Shown: in pieces, positions 8,112 to 15,084 of the stretch
How the letters are laid out: every line of letters starts with the position of its first letter
How positions within the stretch are numbered: position 1 is the stretch's first letter
DNA from: JAJQCI01 sp964388305
Lineage (GTDB): Bacteria > Bacillota > Clostridia > Lachnospirales > CAG-274
DNA length: 16,259 nt
Assembly (NCBI GenBank): GCA_964388305.1
Contig: CAYMAA010000033.1
Location: forward strand, 1 to 16,259
Reading direction: 5' to 3'
Made by a program: the position numbers and the translations under genes
Notes under the pieces: model-generated
The model's database searches: none
What the model was told of the DNA's origin: nothing
Seen by the model: the letters and a program-made list of their open reading frames with translations, nothing else

Positions 8112-9479
8112 TTATTTTGTTCGCTTGTCAGACCAGCCGTCTATATTAACCTGCCTTTTTCTTGCGATGGAAAGCGCATGAGGCGGCACGTCATTATTTA
8201 TTGTAGAGCCTGCAGCGGTAACGGCGCCCTCGCCTACAGTAACAGGCGCAACAAGGTTTGTGTTACAGCCAATAAACGCATTGTCCATAATTGTTGTGCG
8301 GTACTTGTGCGCCCCGTCATAGTTTGCCGTCACTGTTCCGCAGCCAAAGTTTACATTCTTGCCTACATCGGAGTCGCCTACATAAGTAAGGTGGCTAACC
8401 TTTGTGCCGTCATCTATATTGGAGTTTTTAACCTCAACAAAATCGCCTATTCTAACGTGTTCCCCAATGTGCGCACCGGGTCTTAAATATGCAAAAGGCC
8501 CCACGGTTGTGCAGTTATCCACAAATGCGTCCGTAAGCACGCTCATTTTTATTGTAACACAGTCCTTAACCAAAGAGTTTATAATTTGGCTGTTAGGGCC
8601 TATAACACAGTCAGAGCCTATTTTGGTATGCCCCGAAAGCTCCGTACCGGGCAAAATTGTTGTGTCCGCTTCAATTTCAACGTCCTGTCCTATATATGTG
8701 TTTTCGGGGTTAATTATTGTAACACCGTTTAGCATGTGCTTTTCGTTAATTCTTTTAACAAGCGCCTTTGTAACAACAGCTAAATCCGCCTTGGAGTTTA
8801 CTCCCAAAAACTCGTTTTCGTCCTCGGCAACCATAACTCCCGTGCTGCCCCCTGCCGCCTTTATAGCCTCTAATGTATCCGTTAAATAATATTCTCCCTG
8901 AGCGTTGTTGCTGCTAAGCCCCGCAAGAGCCGCTTTAAGCGCCTTTGCCTCAAAAATATATACTCCGCTGTTTACCTCTTTAACGGCAAGCTCCTCCGGA
9001 GTTCCGTCCTTTTGCTCAACTATTTTAACAAACTCACCCTCGGCATTTCTTATAATTCTTCCGTAACCCGTAGGTACTTCCTTAATAAAGCTCACACCCG
9101 TGGCGCTGTTTTTGCAGCCTGAATGATACTCCAGTATCTTTTCTATGGTTTCTGACTTAATAAGAGGTGTATCTCCGCAAAGTACAAGTACATTGCCCTC
9201 ATCTCCCATAAAGTCCTCAGCCTGCATTACCGCATGCCCCGTGCCAAGCTGCTCTTTCTGAACAGCATACTTAACTCTGTCCCCGATAATCTTTTTAACC
9301 ATCATGCTTTTGTGTCCCACAACAACACAAATATCCTCCGCTTCCGCTTTAACGGCTGCGTCAATAACATAGTCAACCATTGTTTTGTCCAACACCTTGT
9401 GCAAAACCTTTGGTATTTTGGATTTCATCCTTGTTCCCTGACCTGCCGCCAAAATAATTACCTTTAGTTTTTTACTCAT
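8112..9479 (-). CDS. glmU: Bifunctional UDP-N-acetylglucosamine pyrophosphorylase / glucosamine-1-phosphate acetyltransferase
   Basis: GlmU acetylates glucosamine-1-phosphate and then transfers UMP to give UDP-GlcNAc, the precursor of peptidoglycan and teichoic acids. The N-terminal half carries the nucleotidyltransferase signature LAAGQGTRMKS with the following KVLHK, plus LCGDTPL. The C-terminal half has imperfect hexapeptide repeats of a left-handed beta helix (for example IGSDCVIGPNSQI) and the acetyltransferase stretch YVGDSDVGKNVNFGCGT. I take the ATG at 9477-9479 (MSKKLK, 455 aa) rather than one four codons upstream, because GAGGTGG lies between the two and fits the downstream start, although spacing is short. 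It is the first gene of the glmU-prs pair. Confidence 0.97.
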   Translation of the reverse strand: MSKKLKVIILAAGQGTRMKSKIPKVLHKVLDKTMVDYVIDAAVKAEAEDICVVVGHKSMMVKKIIGDRVKYAVQKEQLGTGHAVMQAEDFMGDEGNVLVLCGDTPLIKSETIEKILEYHSGCKNSATGVSFIKEVPTGYGRIIRNAEGEFVKIVEQKDGTPEELAVKEVNSGVYIFEAKALKAALAGLSSNNAQGEYYLTDTLEAIKAAGGSTGVMVAEDENEFLGVNSKADLAVVTKALVKRINEKHMLNGVTIINPENTYIGQDVEIEADTTILPGTELSGHTKIGSDCVIGPNSQIINSLVKDCVTIKMSVLTDAFVDNCTTVGPFAYLRPGAHIGEHVRIGDFVEVKNSNIDDGTKVSHLTYVGDSDVGKNVNFGCGTVTANYDGAHKYRTTIMDNAFIGCNTNLVAPVTVGEGAVTAAGSTINNDVPPHALSIARKRQVNIDGWSDKRTK

Positions 9480-9578
9480 AATCCACCTCATATAAATCTA
9501 TGAATAATAATCAGCTATTTCTATTTTCTCACTTTTACGCACATTTTTCAATACCTATTTTATTTTTGTACGTTTTCT

Positions 9579-9603
9579 ATTATAATTTTTATTTTCTCGT
9601 CAA
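9579..9603 (-). promoter_or_regulatory. Possible glmU-prs promoter
   Basis: On the minus strand a perfect TATAAT (9579-9584) sits about 100 nt upstream of glmU in AT-rich sequence. TTGACG (9598-9603) lies only 13 bp upstream of it, too close for a standard pair; TTATTT at a 17-bp spacing is the alternative -35. The -10 is convincing, the -35 is not. Confidence 0.35.
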
Positions 9604-9618
9604 ATAATTGTGTATTTT

Positions 9619-9654
9619 TATAGGGCAATTTTGCGATAGCAAAACTGCCCTATA
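9619..9654 (-). terminator. Strong hairpin directly after the propeller-like gene
   Basis: A 16-bp stem with one mismatch and a 4-nt loop (arms TATAGGGCA.TTTTGC and GCAAAA.TGCCCTATA) begins 2 nt past the stop codon. No T-run follows on the minus strand, so it may be a weak terminator or an RNA-stabilising 3' hairpin rather than a classical terminator. Confidence 0.5.
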
Positions 9655-9656
9655 AA

Positions 9657-10544
9657 TTACTCAAAACTTTTTACGTTAATTACCGGGTTTACATGAGAAA
9701 CAAGTGACGATGTATCAAATTCCTTGTCATTTTCAGCGTAAACCTCGCCCTCTTCACCATCTCGTGAAATATAAAGCTCATCAGAGTCCTTTCCCTTGTA
9801 AAATACACACTCAGAGTAGTCCAAATTAAGATACATTCTGTTGCTGTAAGCCTCATTATCCAATATAACCTCTCCGTTTTTACGGGAGTATACCGCAAAT
9901 ATTGCGGAATATAAGGCTTCGCTGCCGGGATTTTCTATATTATAATAAATATACTTTCCCCCGTCGCTAATGGCAACAATATTTCTGTTTTGACCAATAG
10001 TGTTTTCTTTGCCGTTAAAATAACAGCAGTCGTATGTTGCCGCATCATAGTCATAGTTCTTGGCATAAGCAATAGTATCGCCGCTTGGAGAAATTTGAAT
10101 TGTGCTGAGAGAGCCTACAAAGGCTGTATTGCAAATTTCCTTCGTTTTGCCGTTTTTGCCGTTATAAACATATAACGTACCCTCATAAAGCTTTTCGGAA
10201 GAGTTAGGTATAATATAAGCCGCAACCATACCGTTGTTGCTTAACGAGCAGGAGAGTACCCCCTTTGCAAGCTCCTTAGCCTCTCCCTTCGCAAAATAGC
10301 TTAAAACGCCATTGTTTACAATAATAAACCTGCTTTCGTCAAGGCTTGCCATATAGTCTGTTCCTTCAACCGAAACGCTTTCACCCGTTTCGTCAGTAAA
10401 TATAAAGCTGTTGTCATCTTCCGTCACCGTATAGCGCGGCTCTTGGGTTTTTTTGCCTTTCATAAAGCAAACAGCGCATATAACGGCAATTACCGCAACT
10501 ACTATAACTATAACCGTTCCTGTTAAAATTTTATTTTTTTTCAT
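9657..10544 (-). CDS. Membrane-anchored beta-propeller-like protein, function unknown
   Basis: I do not recognise the family. The 295-residue product starts with Lys-rich residues and one transmembrane segment (~8-28), placing the rest outside the cell. The remainder alternates short beta-strand-like stretches; one segment, ISPSGDTIAYA (~151-161), resembles the strand-turn of TolB/WD-type propeller blades, and similar patterns recur (SLSNNGMVAAYI, AISDGGKYIYY). No catalytic motif is visible. It may be a sensor or a cell-envelope scaffold. ATG is preceded by GGAGG at 6 nt. It has its own promoter just after ndoA, so it probably does not depend on the alr operon. The length is short for a full propeller (perhaps five blades), but no frameshift is apparent. 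Confidence 0.75.
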   Translation of the reverse strand: MKKNKILTGTVIVIVVAVIAVICAVCFMKGKKTQEPRYTVTEDDNSFIFTDETGESVSVEGTDYMASLDESRFIIVNNGVLSYFAKGEAKELAKGVLSCSLSNNGMVAAYIIPNSSEKLYEGTLYVYNGKNGKTKEICNTAFVGSLSTIQISPSGDTIAYAKNYDYDAATYDCCYFNGKENTIGQNRNIVAISDGGKYIYYNIENPGSEALYSAIFAVYSRKNGEVILDNEAYSNRMYLNLDYSECVFYKGKDSDELYISRDGEEGEVYAENDKEFDTSSLVSHVNPVINVKSFE

Positions 10545-10593
10545 TTCTGCCTCCGGGATTTATGTATTACTGTAAAAAATAATCCCCGTATAT

Positions 10594-10622
10594 AATTTAA
10601 CAAAATTCCTGCCTGTTGTCAA
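10594..10622 (-). promoter_or_regulatory. Promoter of the propeller-like gene
   Basis: A perfect TTGACA (10617-10622) is followed after 17 bp by TAAATT (10594-10599). It lies in the 82-nt gap directly after the ndoA stop codon and no terminator intervenes, so read-through from alr-ndoA could also contribute. Confidence 0.6.
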
Positions 10623-10626
10623 TACC

Positions 10627-10968
10627 TTACAATCCAAGGCTAATTAACAGCGCCTTATCCACCTTTGCCATAAGCTCCCCGTCAAAATGCCCTATTTTCT
10701 CCTTCAGCCGCTTTTTGTCAATGGTTCTTATCTGCTCCAAAAGCACTACCGAGTCCTTAATCAAAAAGTACCTTTTGGAGTCCGCCTCAATATGAGTAGG
10801 CATTTTTGCCTTGTTTATTTGAGATGTTATTGCCGCAATTATAACAGTGGGAGAATATCTGTTTCCAATATCGTTTTGTATAATTAGCACAGGTCTTATA
10901 CCTCCCTGCTCCGAGCCTACAACAGGACTTAAATCGGCATAAAATATGTCGCCCCTTTTTACAGTCAA
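10627..10968 (-). CDS. ndoA: MazF/PemK-family endoribonuclease (NdoA type)
   Basis: This family cuts single-stranded mRNA at short specific sites and acts as the toxin of a type II pair. The product has the signature VKRGDIFYADLSPVVGSEQG, then RPVLIIQND and the conserved PTVI.AAITSQ strand, and ends ELMAKVDKALLISLGL. It is colinear with the short clostridial and Bacillus NdoA proteins. The frame can be extended to a GTG at 10977, but that codon is inside the AGGGGTG ribosome binding site; TTG at 10966-10968, 6 nt downstream of it, gives the family's usual M-x-VKRGD start and 113 residues. It follows alr, as in many Firmicutes. The expected small CopG-type antitoxin gene is not in the 110-nt gap before it. 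Confidence 0.94.
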   Translation of the reverse strand: MTVKRGDIFYADLSPVVGSEQGGIRPVLIIQNDIGNRYSPTVIIAAITSQINKAKMPTHIEADSKRYFLIKDSVVLLEQIRTIDKKRLKEKIGHFDGELMAKVDKALLISLGL

Positions 10969-10999
10969 CCAAATCACCCCTGAAAACTATTTGTTTTAA

Positions 11000-11033
11000 T
11001 TAAGGAAACGCTGATTAAACAGCGGTTCCTTAA
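11000..11033. repeat. Inverted repeat between alr and ndoA
   Basis: Two 14-nt arms (TTAAGGAA followed by ACGCTG, and CAGCGG followed by TTCCTTAA) flank a 6-nt loop, with one mismatch. No T-run follows on either strand, so it is not a typical terminator. It could be an RNA processing or stability hairpin separating alr from ndoA, or a small mobile-element remnant. Confidence 0.7.
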
Positions 11034-11078
11034 CATTATCTCCATCGGGTGCATATTTTATACCGCCATAATGCAATA

Positions 11079-12236
11079 TTACATTACATAGCTTACGGTT
11101 TTTATCTCCTTTCCCCCCATAGTGTAAACTCTGGGCACTCTCTTGCTTATTCCGCATAAAATTTCATAGCTTATTGTGTCTGCAATTTGCGCAAGCTCAT
11201 CGCAGTCTGTTTTTTTGCTGCCGCTTCTTCCTATAATAATAACCTCATCGCCTTGCTTTATGCCCTTTATTCCGCTAACATCTATCATAAACTGATCCAT
11301 ACAAACTCTGCCGATAACAGGTGCATACTCCCCGTTTACAATTACTCTCGCCTTGTTGGAAAAGCTCCGTCTGTAGCCGTCCGCATAACCCACAGGCACA
11401 GTTGCCACCGTCATATCCTCAGGCGCCGTAAATGTTCTGCCGTAGCTTACGGACGTTCCCTTCTTTATGCTTTTAACGTGGCTTATATGGCTCTTTACGC
11501 TCATAAATGGCTTTATATCCACGTTTCTGCCAACCTCCCGTGAGGGATAATAGCCATACAGTATAATGCCTGCCCTTACCATATCAAATTTAAGCTCCGG
11601 CATCATATCCAATATAGCGGCAGAGTTGGCGCAGTGCTTTATAAGCTTCAGTCCCCTGCTCTCAAGAGAGTCACACATATACTTAAACCTTGCCGCCTGA
11701 GCTTTTGTAAAGCCTTTGTCCTCTTCGTCCGCCGTGGCAAAATGGGTAAATATTCCCCTTGTGTCAACATAAGGCATTTTGCTTATTTTAACAATTTCCT
11801 CAATGCTTTTTTCATTGGGTAAAAAGCCTATTCTTCCCATACCCGTATCAATTTTAATATGTACCTTGCAGGTCTTTTTTAAGGCGGCTGCCCTTTCACC
11901 AACCTCTCTTCCCATTTCCTCGGAATATACCGTTTGTGTAATTCCGTAATTTATAACATCATCAATACCGCCGTAAGGTGTATAGCCTAAAATAAGTATA
12001 GGCGCCGTAATGCCTTTTTTTCTCAGGCTGATTCCCTCGTCAGCCTCAGCAACAGCCAAACAGTCTGCGCCGTTATTAAGGCAAACCTCTGCCACCTCAA
12101 AAGCGCCATGTCCGTAAGCGTCTGCCTTAACCACCGCCATAACCTTGCTGCCTGCCGCCGCTTTTACAATGTTTTCTATATTGTACTTTGCATTGTCCAA
12201 ATTAATTTCAGCAATAACTCTTCTGTAGTTTGTCAT
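11079..12236 (-). CDS. alr: Alanine racemase
   Basis: This PLP enzyme interconverts L- and D-alanine to supply peptidoglycan. The 385-residue product has the PLP lysine motif AVVKADAYGHG (K37, Y41), the second catalytic residue in VSYGRTF (Y265, as in the Geobacillus enzyme), the VPVGYADGYRR segment and the substrate-channel stretch IGRVCMDQFMID. The ATG lies 12 nt after the lipoprotein stop with only a weak AAAGG site, which suggests translational coupling within an operon. Its pairing with a GerS-like lipoprotein recalls gerS-alr2 of Clostridioides difficile. Whether this copy serves vegetative growth or spore biology cannot be told from sequence. Confidence 0.98.
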   Translation of the reverse strand: MTNYRRVIAEINLDNAKYNIENIVKAAAGSKVMAVVKADAYGHGAFEVAEVCLNNGADCLAVAEADEGISLRKKGITAPILILGYTPYGGIDDVINYGITQTVYSEEMGREVGERAAALKKTCKVHIKIDTGMGRIGFLPNEKSIEEIVKISKMPYVDTRGIFTHFATADEEDKGFTKAQAARFKYMCDSLESRGLKLIKHCANSAAILDMMPELKFDMVRAGIILYGYYPSREVGRNVDIKPFMSVKSHISHVKSIKKGTSVSYGRTFTAPEDMTVATVPVGYADGYRRSFSNKARVIVNGEYAPVIGRVCMDQFMIDVSGIKGIKQGDEVIIIGRSGSKKTDCDELAQIADTISYEILCGISKRVPRVYTMGGKEIKTVSYVM

Positions 12237-12248
12237 AATTTAAGCCTT

Positions 12249-12881
12249 TCATTTTTTGCCTTTGTTAATACATTCGGAAATTTTAAACTCTCCGTCACTC
12301 ATTTCGGGGTTATATTCAAATTCCGAAAATTCCTCCCGTACCTGCTCACTTCCCTTGTCGTTGTATATAACAAGCCTTACGGGGTTTCCGCTTTTCTTTT
12401 CCAAAAACAGCTTTTCGGAAGAATACTCACTGTTTCCGCCAAAAATAGACGTTTCAAACACAATAAACTCTTCCTCCTGCTGTTTCGCAGTTGTAACAAC
12501 ACTTTCCTCGCCGCCCTTTGCTTCATTTTTCAAAAATGTAAACAAAATAATCTCCCTGCGTCTGTCCTTGTCGGAAGATGCCGCTTGAAGTCTGCTGCTT
12601 ATAGTAGGATTATACAACCAAATAAGCTTCCCGTCAAATAAAATTGCTGTTTTATCGCCCTCAGCATTTTCAATTTTGTATCTTCCGTTTCTGTCCGCAC
12701 ACTGTATTGTTTCGTAGCTGTCCTCTCTGTTTTCGTAAAAATATGTAACCTTGGCATTTGTTTTGTAGCTTTCCATTTCCGCAAGCCTTCGGTGTATTCT
12801 TTCGTAGTCGCTTATTCTCTCTTTGCCGCCGCAGCCTGTTAAAGCCAAAACCGCTATAATCAATACAATAATTCTCCTCAT
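12249..12881 (-). CDS. GerS/LolA-like lipoprotein upstream of alr
   Basis: The 210-residue product starts with a short lipoprotein signal peptide ending in the lipobox LTGC (C17), so it should be lipid-anchored on the outer face of the membrane. The rest fits the LolA-like fold seen in clostridial 'outer membrane lipoprotein-sorting' proteins: an early helix (RIHRRLAEMESYKTNAKVTY), then successive strands (ENREDSYETIQ, GRYKIENAEGDKTAILFDG, LIWLYNPTISSR, EEFIVFETSIF). In C. difficile a protein of this type, GerS, is encoded just before alr2 and is needed for cortex hydrolysis during germination. The match here is by position and fold pattern, not by full alignment. ATG follows GAGGAGGG at 5 nt. 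It appears to be the first gene of the lipoprotein-alr-ndoA unit. Confidence 0.8.
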   Translation of the reverse strand: MRRIIVLIIAVLALTGCGGKERISDYERIHRRLAEMESYKTNAKVTYFYENREDSYETIQCADRNGRYKIENAEGDKTAILFDGKLIWLYNPTISSRLQAASSDKDRRREIILFTFLKNEAKGGEESVVTTAKQQEEEFIVFETSIFGGNSEYSSEKLFLEKKSGNPVRLVIYNDKGSEQVREEFSEFEYNPEMSDGEFKISECINKGKK

Positions 12882-13143
12882 AACGCCCTCCTCATTCTCT
12901 TTTTGCGGCGCCTCTGAAAATTAAGCTAAAGCCAAACGCAGACAGAATTTTCGAAAGCAAGTAAAACGACCTCAGCATAGCAAAAAAGCCATGTCAGGGG
13001 AGTTAGAAGCAGCTATCGGAAATTACGGCAAGTTTGGCAAAATCATAATTTTTATAAGCGCCCTCTTTAATATATTGAAAAAAAGCCTGTATTATGATAA
13101 TATTGAATTATAAAACAGTATATCATTTTTAGGAGATGGCAAA
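12882..13143. other. Divergent intergenic region with no clear gene
   Basis: This 262-nt gap lies between the lipoprotein gene (minus) and the HD-domain gene (plus). The HD promoter occupies its right end. I could not find a convincing minus-strand promoter for the lipoprotein operon. Two features stand out: a GAAAATT/AATTTTC inverted repeat at 12916-12952, and a plus-strand open stretch that ends at TAA 13111-13113 and includes a 40-codon ATG frame from 12991 without a ribosome binding site. Confidence 0.6.
13075..13103 (+). promoter_or_regulatory. Promoter of the HD-domain gene
   Basis: TTGAAA (13075-13080), a 17-bp spacer and TAATAT (13098-13103) with an upstream TG forming an extended -10. 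Transcription would start about 30 nt before the gene, whose ATG is 7 nt after AGGAGA. Confidence 0.72.
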
Positions 13144-13728
13144 ATGAAAAGCAAAATAGAACAACAAATGGATTTTCTTATAGAAACTGAAAAATTAAAG
13201 GATATTTTCAGGCAGTCCCTTATACCCTCGGGCAGGCACGAAAACGATGCGGAACATTCATGGTCACTATGTATGTATGCCATAGTACTGTCGGAATATG
13301 CCGATGAAGGCACGGATATGTTAAAATGTCTTAAAATGCTCCTTATTCACGATATTGTGGAAATTTATGCAGGAGATACATTCCTTTACGACGCAAAGGC
13401 AAATGAGGATAAAGCCGCAAGAGAGTCAAAGGCGGCGGACAAAATTTTTTCAATGCTTAATGAGCAGGGTGAAGAGCTGCGCTGTCTTTGGGAGGAATTT
13501 GATAAAAATCAGTCAAAAGAGGCGCGCTTTGCAAATATTATGGATCGTTTTCAGCCTGTAATTCTTAACTATATGGCGGAAGGCAAGCCATGGAAGGAAC
13601 ATGGTGTAAAAAAATCTCAGGTATTAAAAATGGGGGAAGAAAAAGTGCTGAAAGCAGCTCCTCCCATAAAGGACTACTATATTGATTTGTTAAATAAATC
13701 GGTTCAAAACGGCTATCTTCCGGAATAA
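13144..13728 (+). CDS. HD-domain phosphohydrolase, YfbR/HDDC2-like 5'-deoxynucleotidase family
   Basis: The 194-residue protein is a compact all-helical HD-domain enzyme. The metal-binding set is complete: RHENDAEHSW (H38), LLIHDIVEIYAGD (H69, D70, with E73 and D78 nearby) and the late Asp in IMDRFQP (D134). This pattern and length match the YfbR/HDDC2 branch, whose members hydrolyse 5'-deoxynucleoside monophosphates with divalent metals. The exact substrate here is inferred only from the family. It is the only plus-strand gene in the window, is transcribed alone from its own promoter, and faces rplA across a bidirectional terminator. It may be a later insertion next to the ribosomal operon, since rplJ-rplL would normally lie on this side of rplA. 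Confidence 0.9.
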   Translation: MKSKIEQQMDFLIETEKLKDIFRQSLIPSGRHENDAEHSWSLCMYAIVLSEYADEGTDMLKCLKMLLIHDIVEIYAGDTFLYDAKANEDKAARESKAADKIFSMLNEQGEELRCLWEEFDKNQSKEARFANIMDRFQPVILNYMAEGKPWKEHGVKKSQVLKMGEEKVLKAAPPIKDYYIDLLNKSVQNGYLPE

Positions 13729-13732
13729 AAAT

Positions 13733-13773
13733 AAAGCGGATTTTTTACCTCGCTTCGGCAAAAAATCCGCTTT
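13733..13773. terminator. Bidirectional terminator between the HD gene and rplA
   Basis: A perfect 14-bp stem (AAAGCGGATTTTTT with its complement) around a 13-nt loop is flanked by T-rich sequence on both strands (TTTTTATATATT on plus, TTTATTTTTATT on minus). It serves the two convergent transcripts. Confidence 0.9.
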
Positions 13774-13810
13774 TTATATATTATTAATTTATTGCGTTAT
13801 TAAACCATTA

Positions 13811-14503
13811 TTAACCAAGCTTTGCAGAGTTTACCTTAACTGCGGGGCCCATTGTTGCTGTTAAAACAACACTTTTTAAATACTGCCCCTTGGCTGCTGC
13901 GGGTCTTGCCTTAATAACTGCGTTCATAAGAGTTGAAAAGTTTTCGAGAAGCTTCTGACTTTCAAAGGAAGCCTTTCCGATAGGAACGTGAATAATGTTG
14001 GTTTTGTCAAGACGATACTCAATTTTACCTGCCTTAACCTCTTTAACGGCATTGGCAATATCCATTGTAACAGTACCCGCCTTTGGGTTTGGCATAAGTC
14101 CCTTAGGGCCTAAAAGCCTACCAATACGTCCTAACTGACCCATCATATTTGGAGCAGCTACAATTACGTCAAATTCAAACCAGTTTTCGCTCTGAATTTT
14201 AGCAATCATATCTTCAGCGCCAACATAATCCGCACCTGCTGCTTCCGCCTCATCTGCCTGAGGCCCCTTAGCTATAACTAATACACGAACTGTTTTACCT
14301 GTACCATTTGGAAGTACTACGGCGCCTCTGACCTGCTGGTCAGCGTGCCTTGAGTCTACACCTAAACGAATATGCGCTTCAATAGTTTCATCGAATTTTG
14401 CTGAGGCTGTTTTCTGAACAAGAGCAACCGCCTCTTCAGGATCATAAAGCTTAGCCTTTTCAATAAGCTTAGCACTTTCTATATATTTTTTTCCTCGTTT
14501 CAA
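13811..14503 (-). CDS. rplA: 50S ribosomal protein L1
   Basis: L1 binds 23S rRNA at the L1 stalk and helps release deacylated tRNA from the E site; in many bacteria it also represses its own operon. Visible motifs are GPQADEAEAAGADYVGAED, GRIGRLLGPKGLMPNPK and GTVT, typical of the L1 signature region. The open frame can be read from an upstream ATG at 14551, but I place the start at TTG 14501-14503: it is 7 nt after AAGGAGG and gives MKRGKKYIESAK, the standard L1 N-terminus, and a product of 230 residues, the normal length. It is the last gene of the operon, because a terminator and a convergent gene follow instead of rplJ-rplL. Confidence 0.97.
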   Translation of the reverse strand: MKRGKKYIESAKLIEKAKLYDPEEAVALVQKTASAKFDETIEAHIRLGVDSRHADQQVRGAVVLPNGTGKTVRVLVIAKGPQADEAEAAGADYVGAEDMIAKIQSENWFEFDVIVAAPNMMGQLGRIGRLLGPKGLMPNPKAGTVTMDIANAVKEVKAGKIEYRLDKTNIIHVPIGKASFESQKLLENFSTLMNAVIKARPAAAKGQYLKSVVLTATMGPAVKVNSAKLG

Positions 14504-14522
14504 AATAAATTCCTCCTTATGT

Positions 14523-14560
14523 GGTAATATCGGGAAAGCTGCCCCTCCCACTTTAACGGG
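14523..14560 (-). other. Intergenic motif between rplK and rplA
   Basis: The plus strand reads GGTAATATCGGG then AAGCTGCCCCT, like 8065-8089. In the transcript, GUGG/CCAC and GGG/CCC arms can pair around the core, giving a hairpin just before the rplA ribosome binding site. It could tune L1 translation, but this is inference. Confidence 0.45.
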
Positions 14561-14587
14561 TAGTTTAGCTTTTAATAATTTAGCTTA

Positions 14588-15013
14588 TTATTCTTTAACA
14601 ACAATACCCATACTTCTTGCGGTACCCTTAATCATACTTACCGCTGCGTCTAAATTTGCTGCCGTAAGATCGGGCATTTTTGTTTCCGCAATTTTCTTAA
14701 CATCTTCAAGAGATACTGTTGCAACCTTTTCTTTGTTTGGTTTTCCGGAAGCTGTTTGAATATTGGCTGCCTTCTTTAAAAGAACTGCTGCCGGAGGAGT
14801 TTTTGTAACAAATGTGAAGGACTTATCCTGATAAACAGTAATAACTACAGGAATAATAAGACCTGCGTCCTTTTTTGTTCTTTCATTAAACTCCTTGCAA
14901 AAGCCCATAATATTTACACCCTGCTGACCAAGCGCAGGTCCTACCGGTGGTGCCGGAGTTGCCTTGCCTGCGGGAATTTGTAATTTTACATAACCTTGAA
15001 TTTTCTTTGCCAT
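14588..15013 (-). CDS. rplK: 50S ribosomal protein L11
   Basis: L11 forms the base of the GTPase-associated stalk with L10 and binds the 1070 region of 23S rRNA; it is also needed for RelA activation during the stringent response. The 141-residue length is exactly typical. The N-terminal domain shows VKLQIPAGKATPAPPVGPALGQQGVN and FCKEFN, the C-terminal RNA-binding domain shows KTPPAAVLLKKA and ends GTARSMGIVV. ATG lies 7 nt after AGGAGG. In the 71-nt leader after nusG, TGCGG/CCGCA arms (15032-15036 and 15054-15058) can form a small hairpin before the ribosome binding site, where L1 autoregulation acts in other bacteria. Confidence 0.98.
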   Translation of the reverse strand: MAKKIQGYVKLQIPAGKATPAPPVGPALGQQGVNIMGFCKEFNERTKKDAGLIIPVVITVYQDKSFTFVTKTPPAAVLLKKAANIQTASGKPNKEKVATVSLEDVKKIAETKMPDLTAANLDAAVSMIKGTARSMGIVVKE

Positions 15014-15084
15014 AATGGCACCTCCTATAAATGCGGCAATTCAAAACAAAAAACCGCACTCTTATTAAAATACTCGCTTTAAAA

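Noticed and set aside
8094..8889. Plus-strand frames of 130 and 161 codons over glmU
   Set aside because: Antisense to glmU, whose hexapeptide repeats give long open antisense frames; no ribosome binding site or family resemblance.
9579..9603. TTGACG and TATAAT as a normal promoter pair
   Set aside because: The spacing is 13 bp, well below 16-18, so I kept only a low-confidence entry built on the -10 box.
12108..12641. Plus-strand 177-codon frame over the alr/lipoprotein junction
   Set aside because: It runs antisense across two well-supported genes, and its Phe/Asn/Cys-rich sequence looks like reversed coding DNA.
14504..14551. Extended N-terminus for rplA starting at the ATG at 14551
   Set aside because: The added 16 residues are absent from L1 proteins and would include the ribosome binding site of the TTG start.
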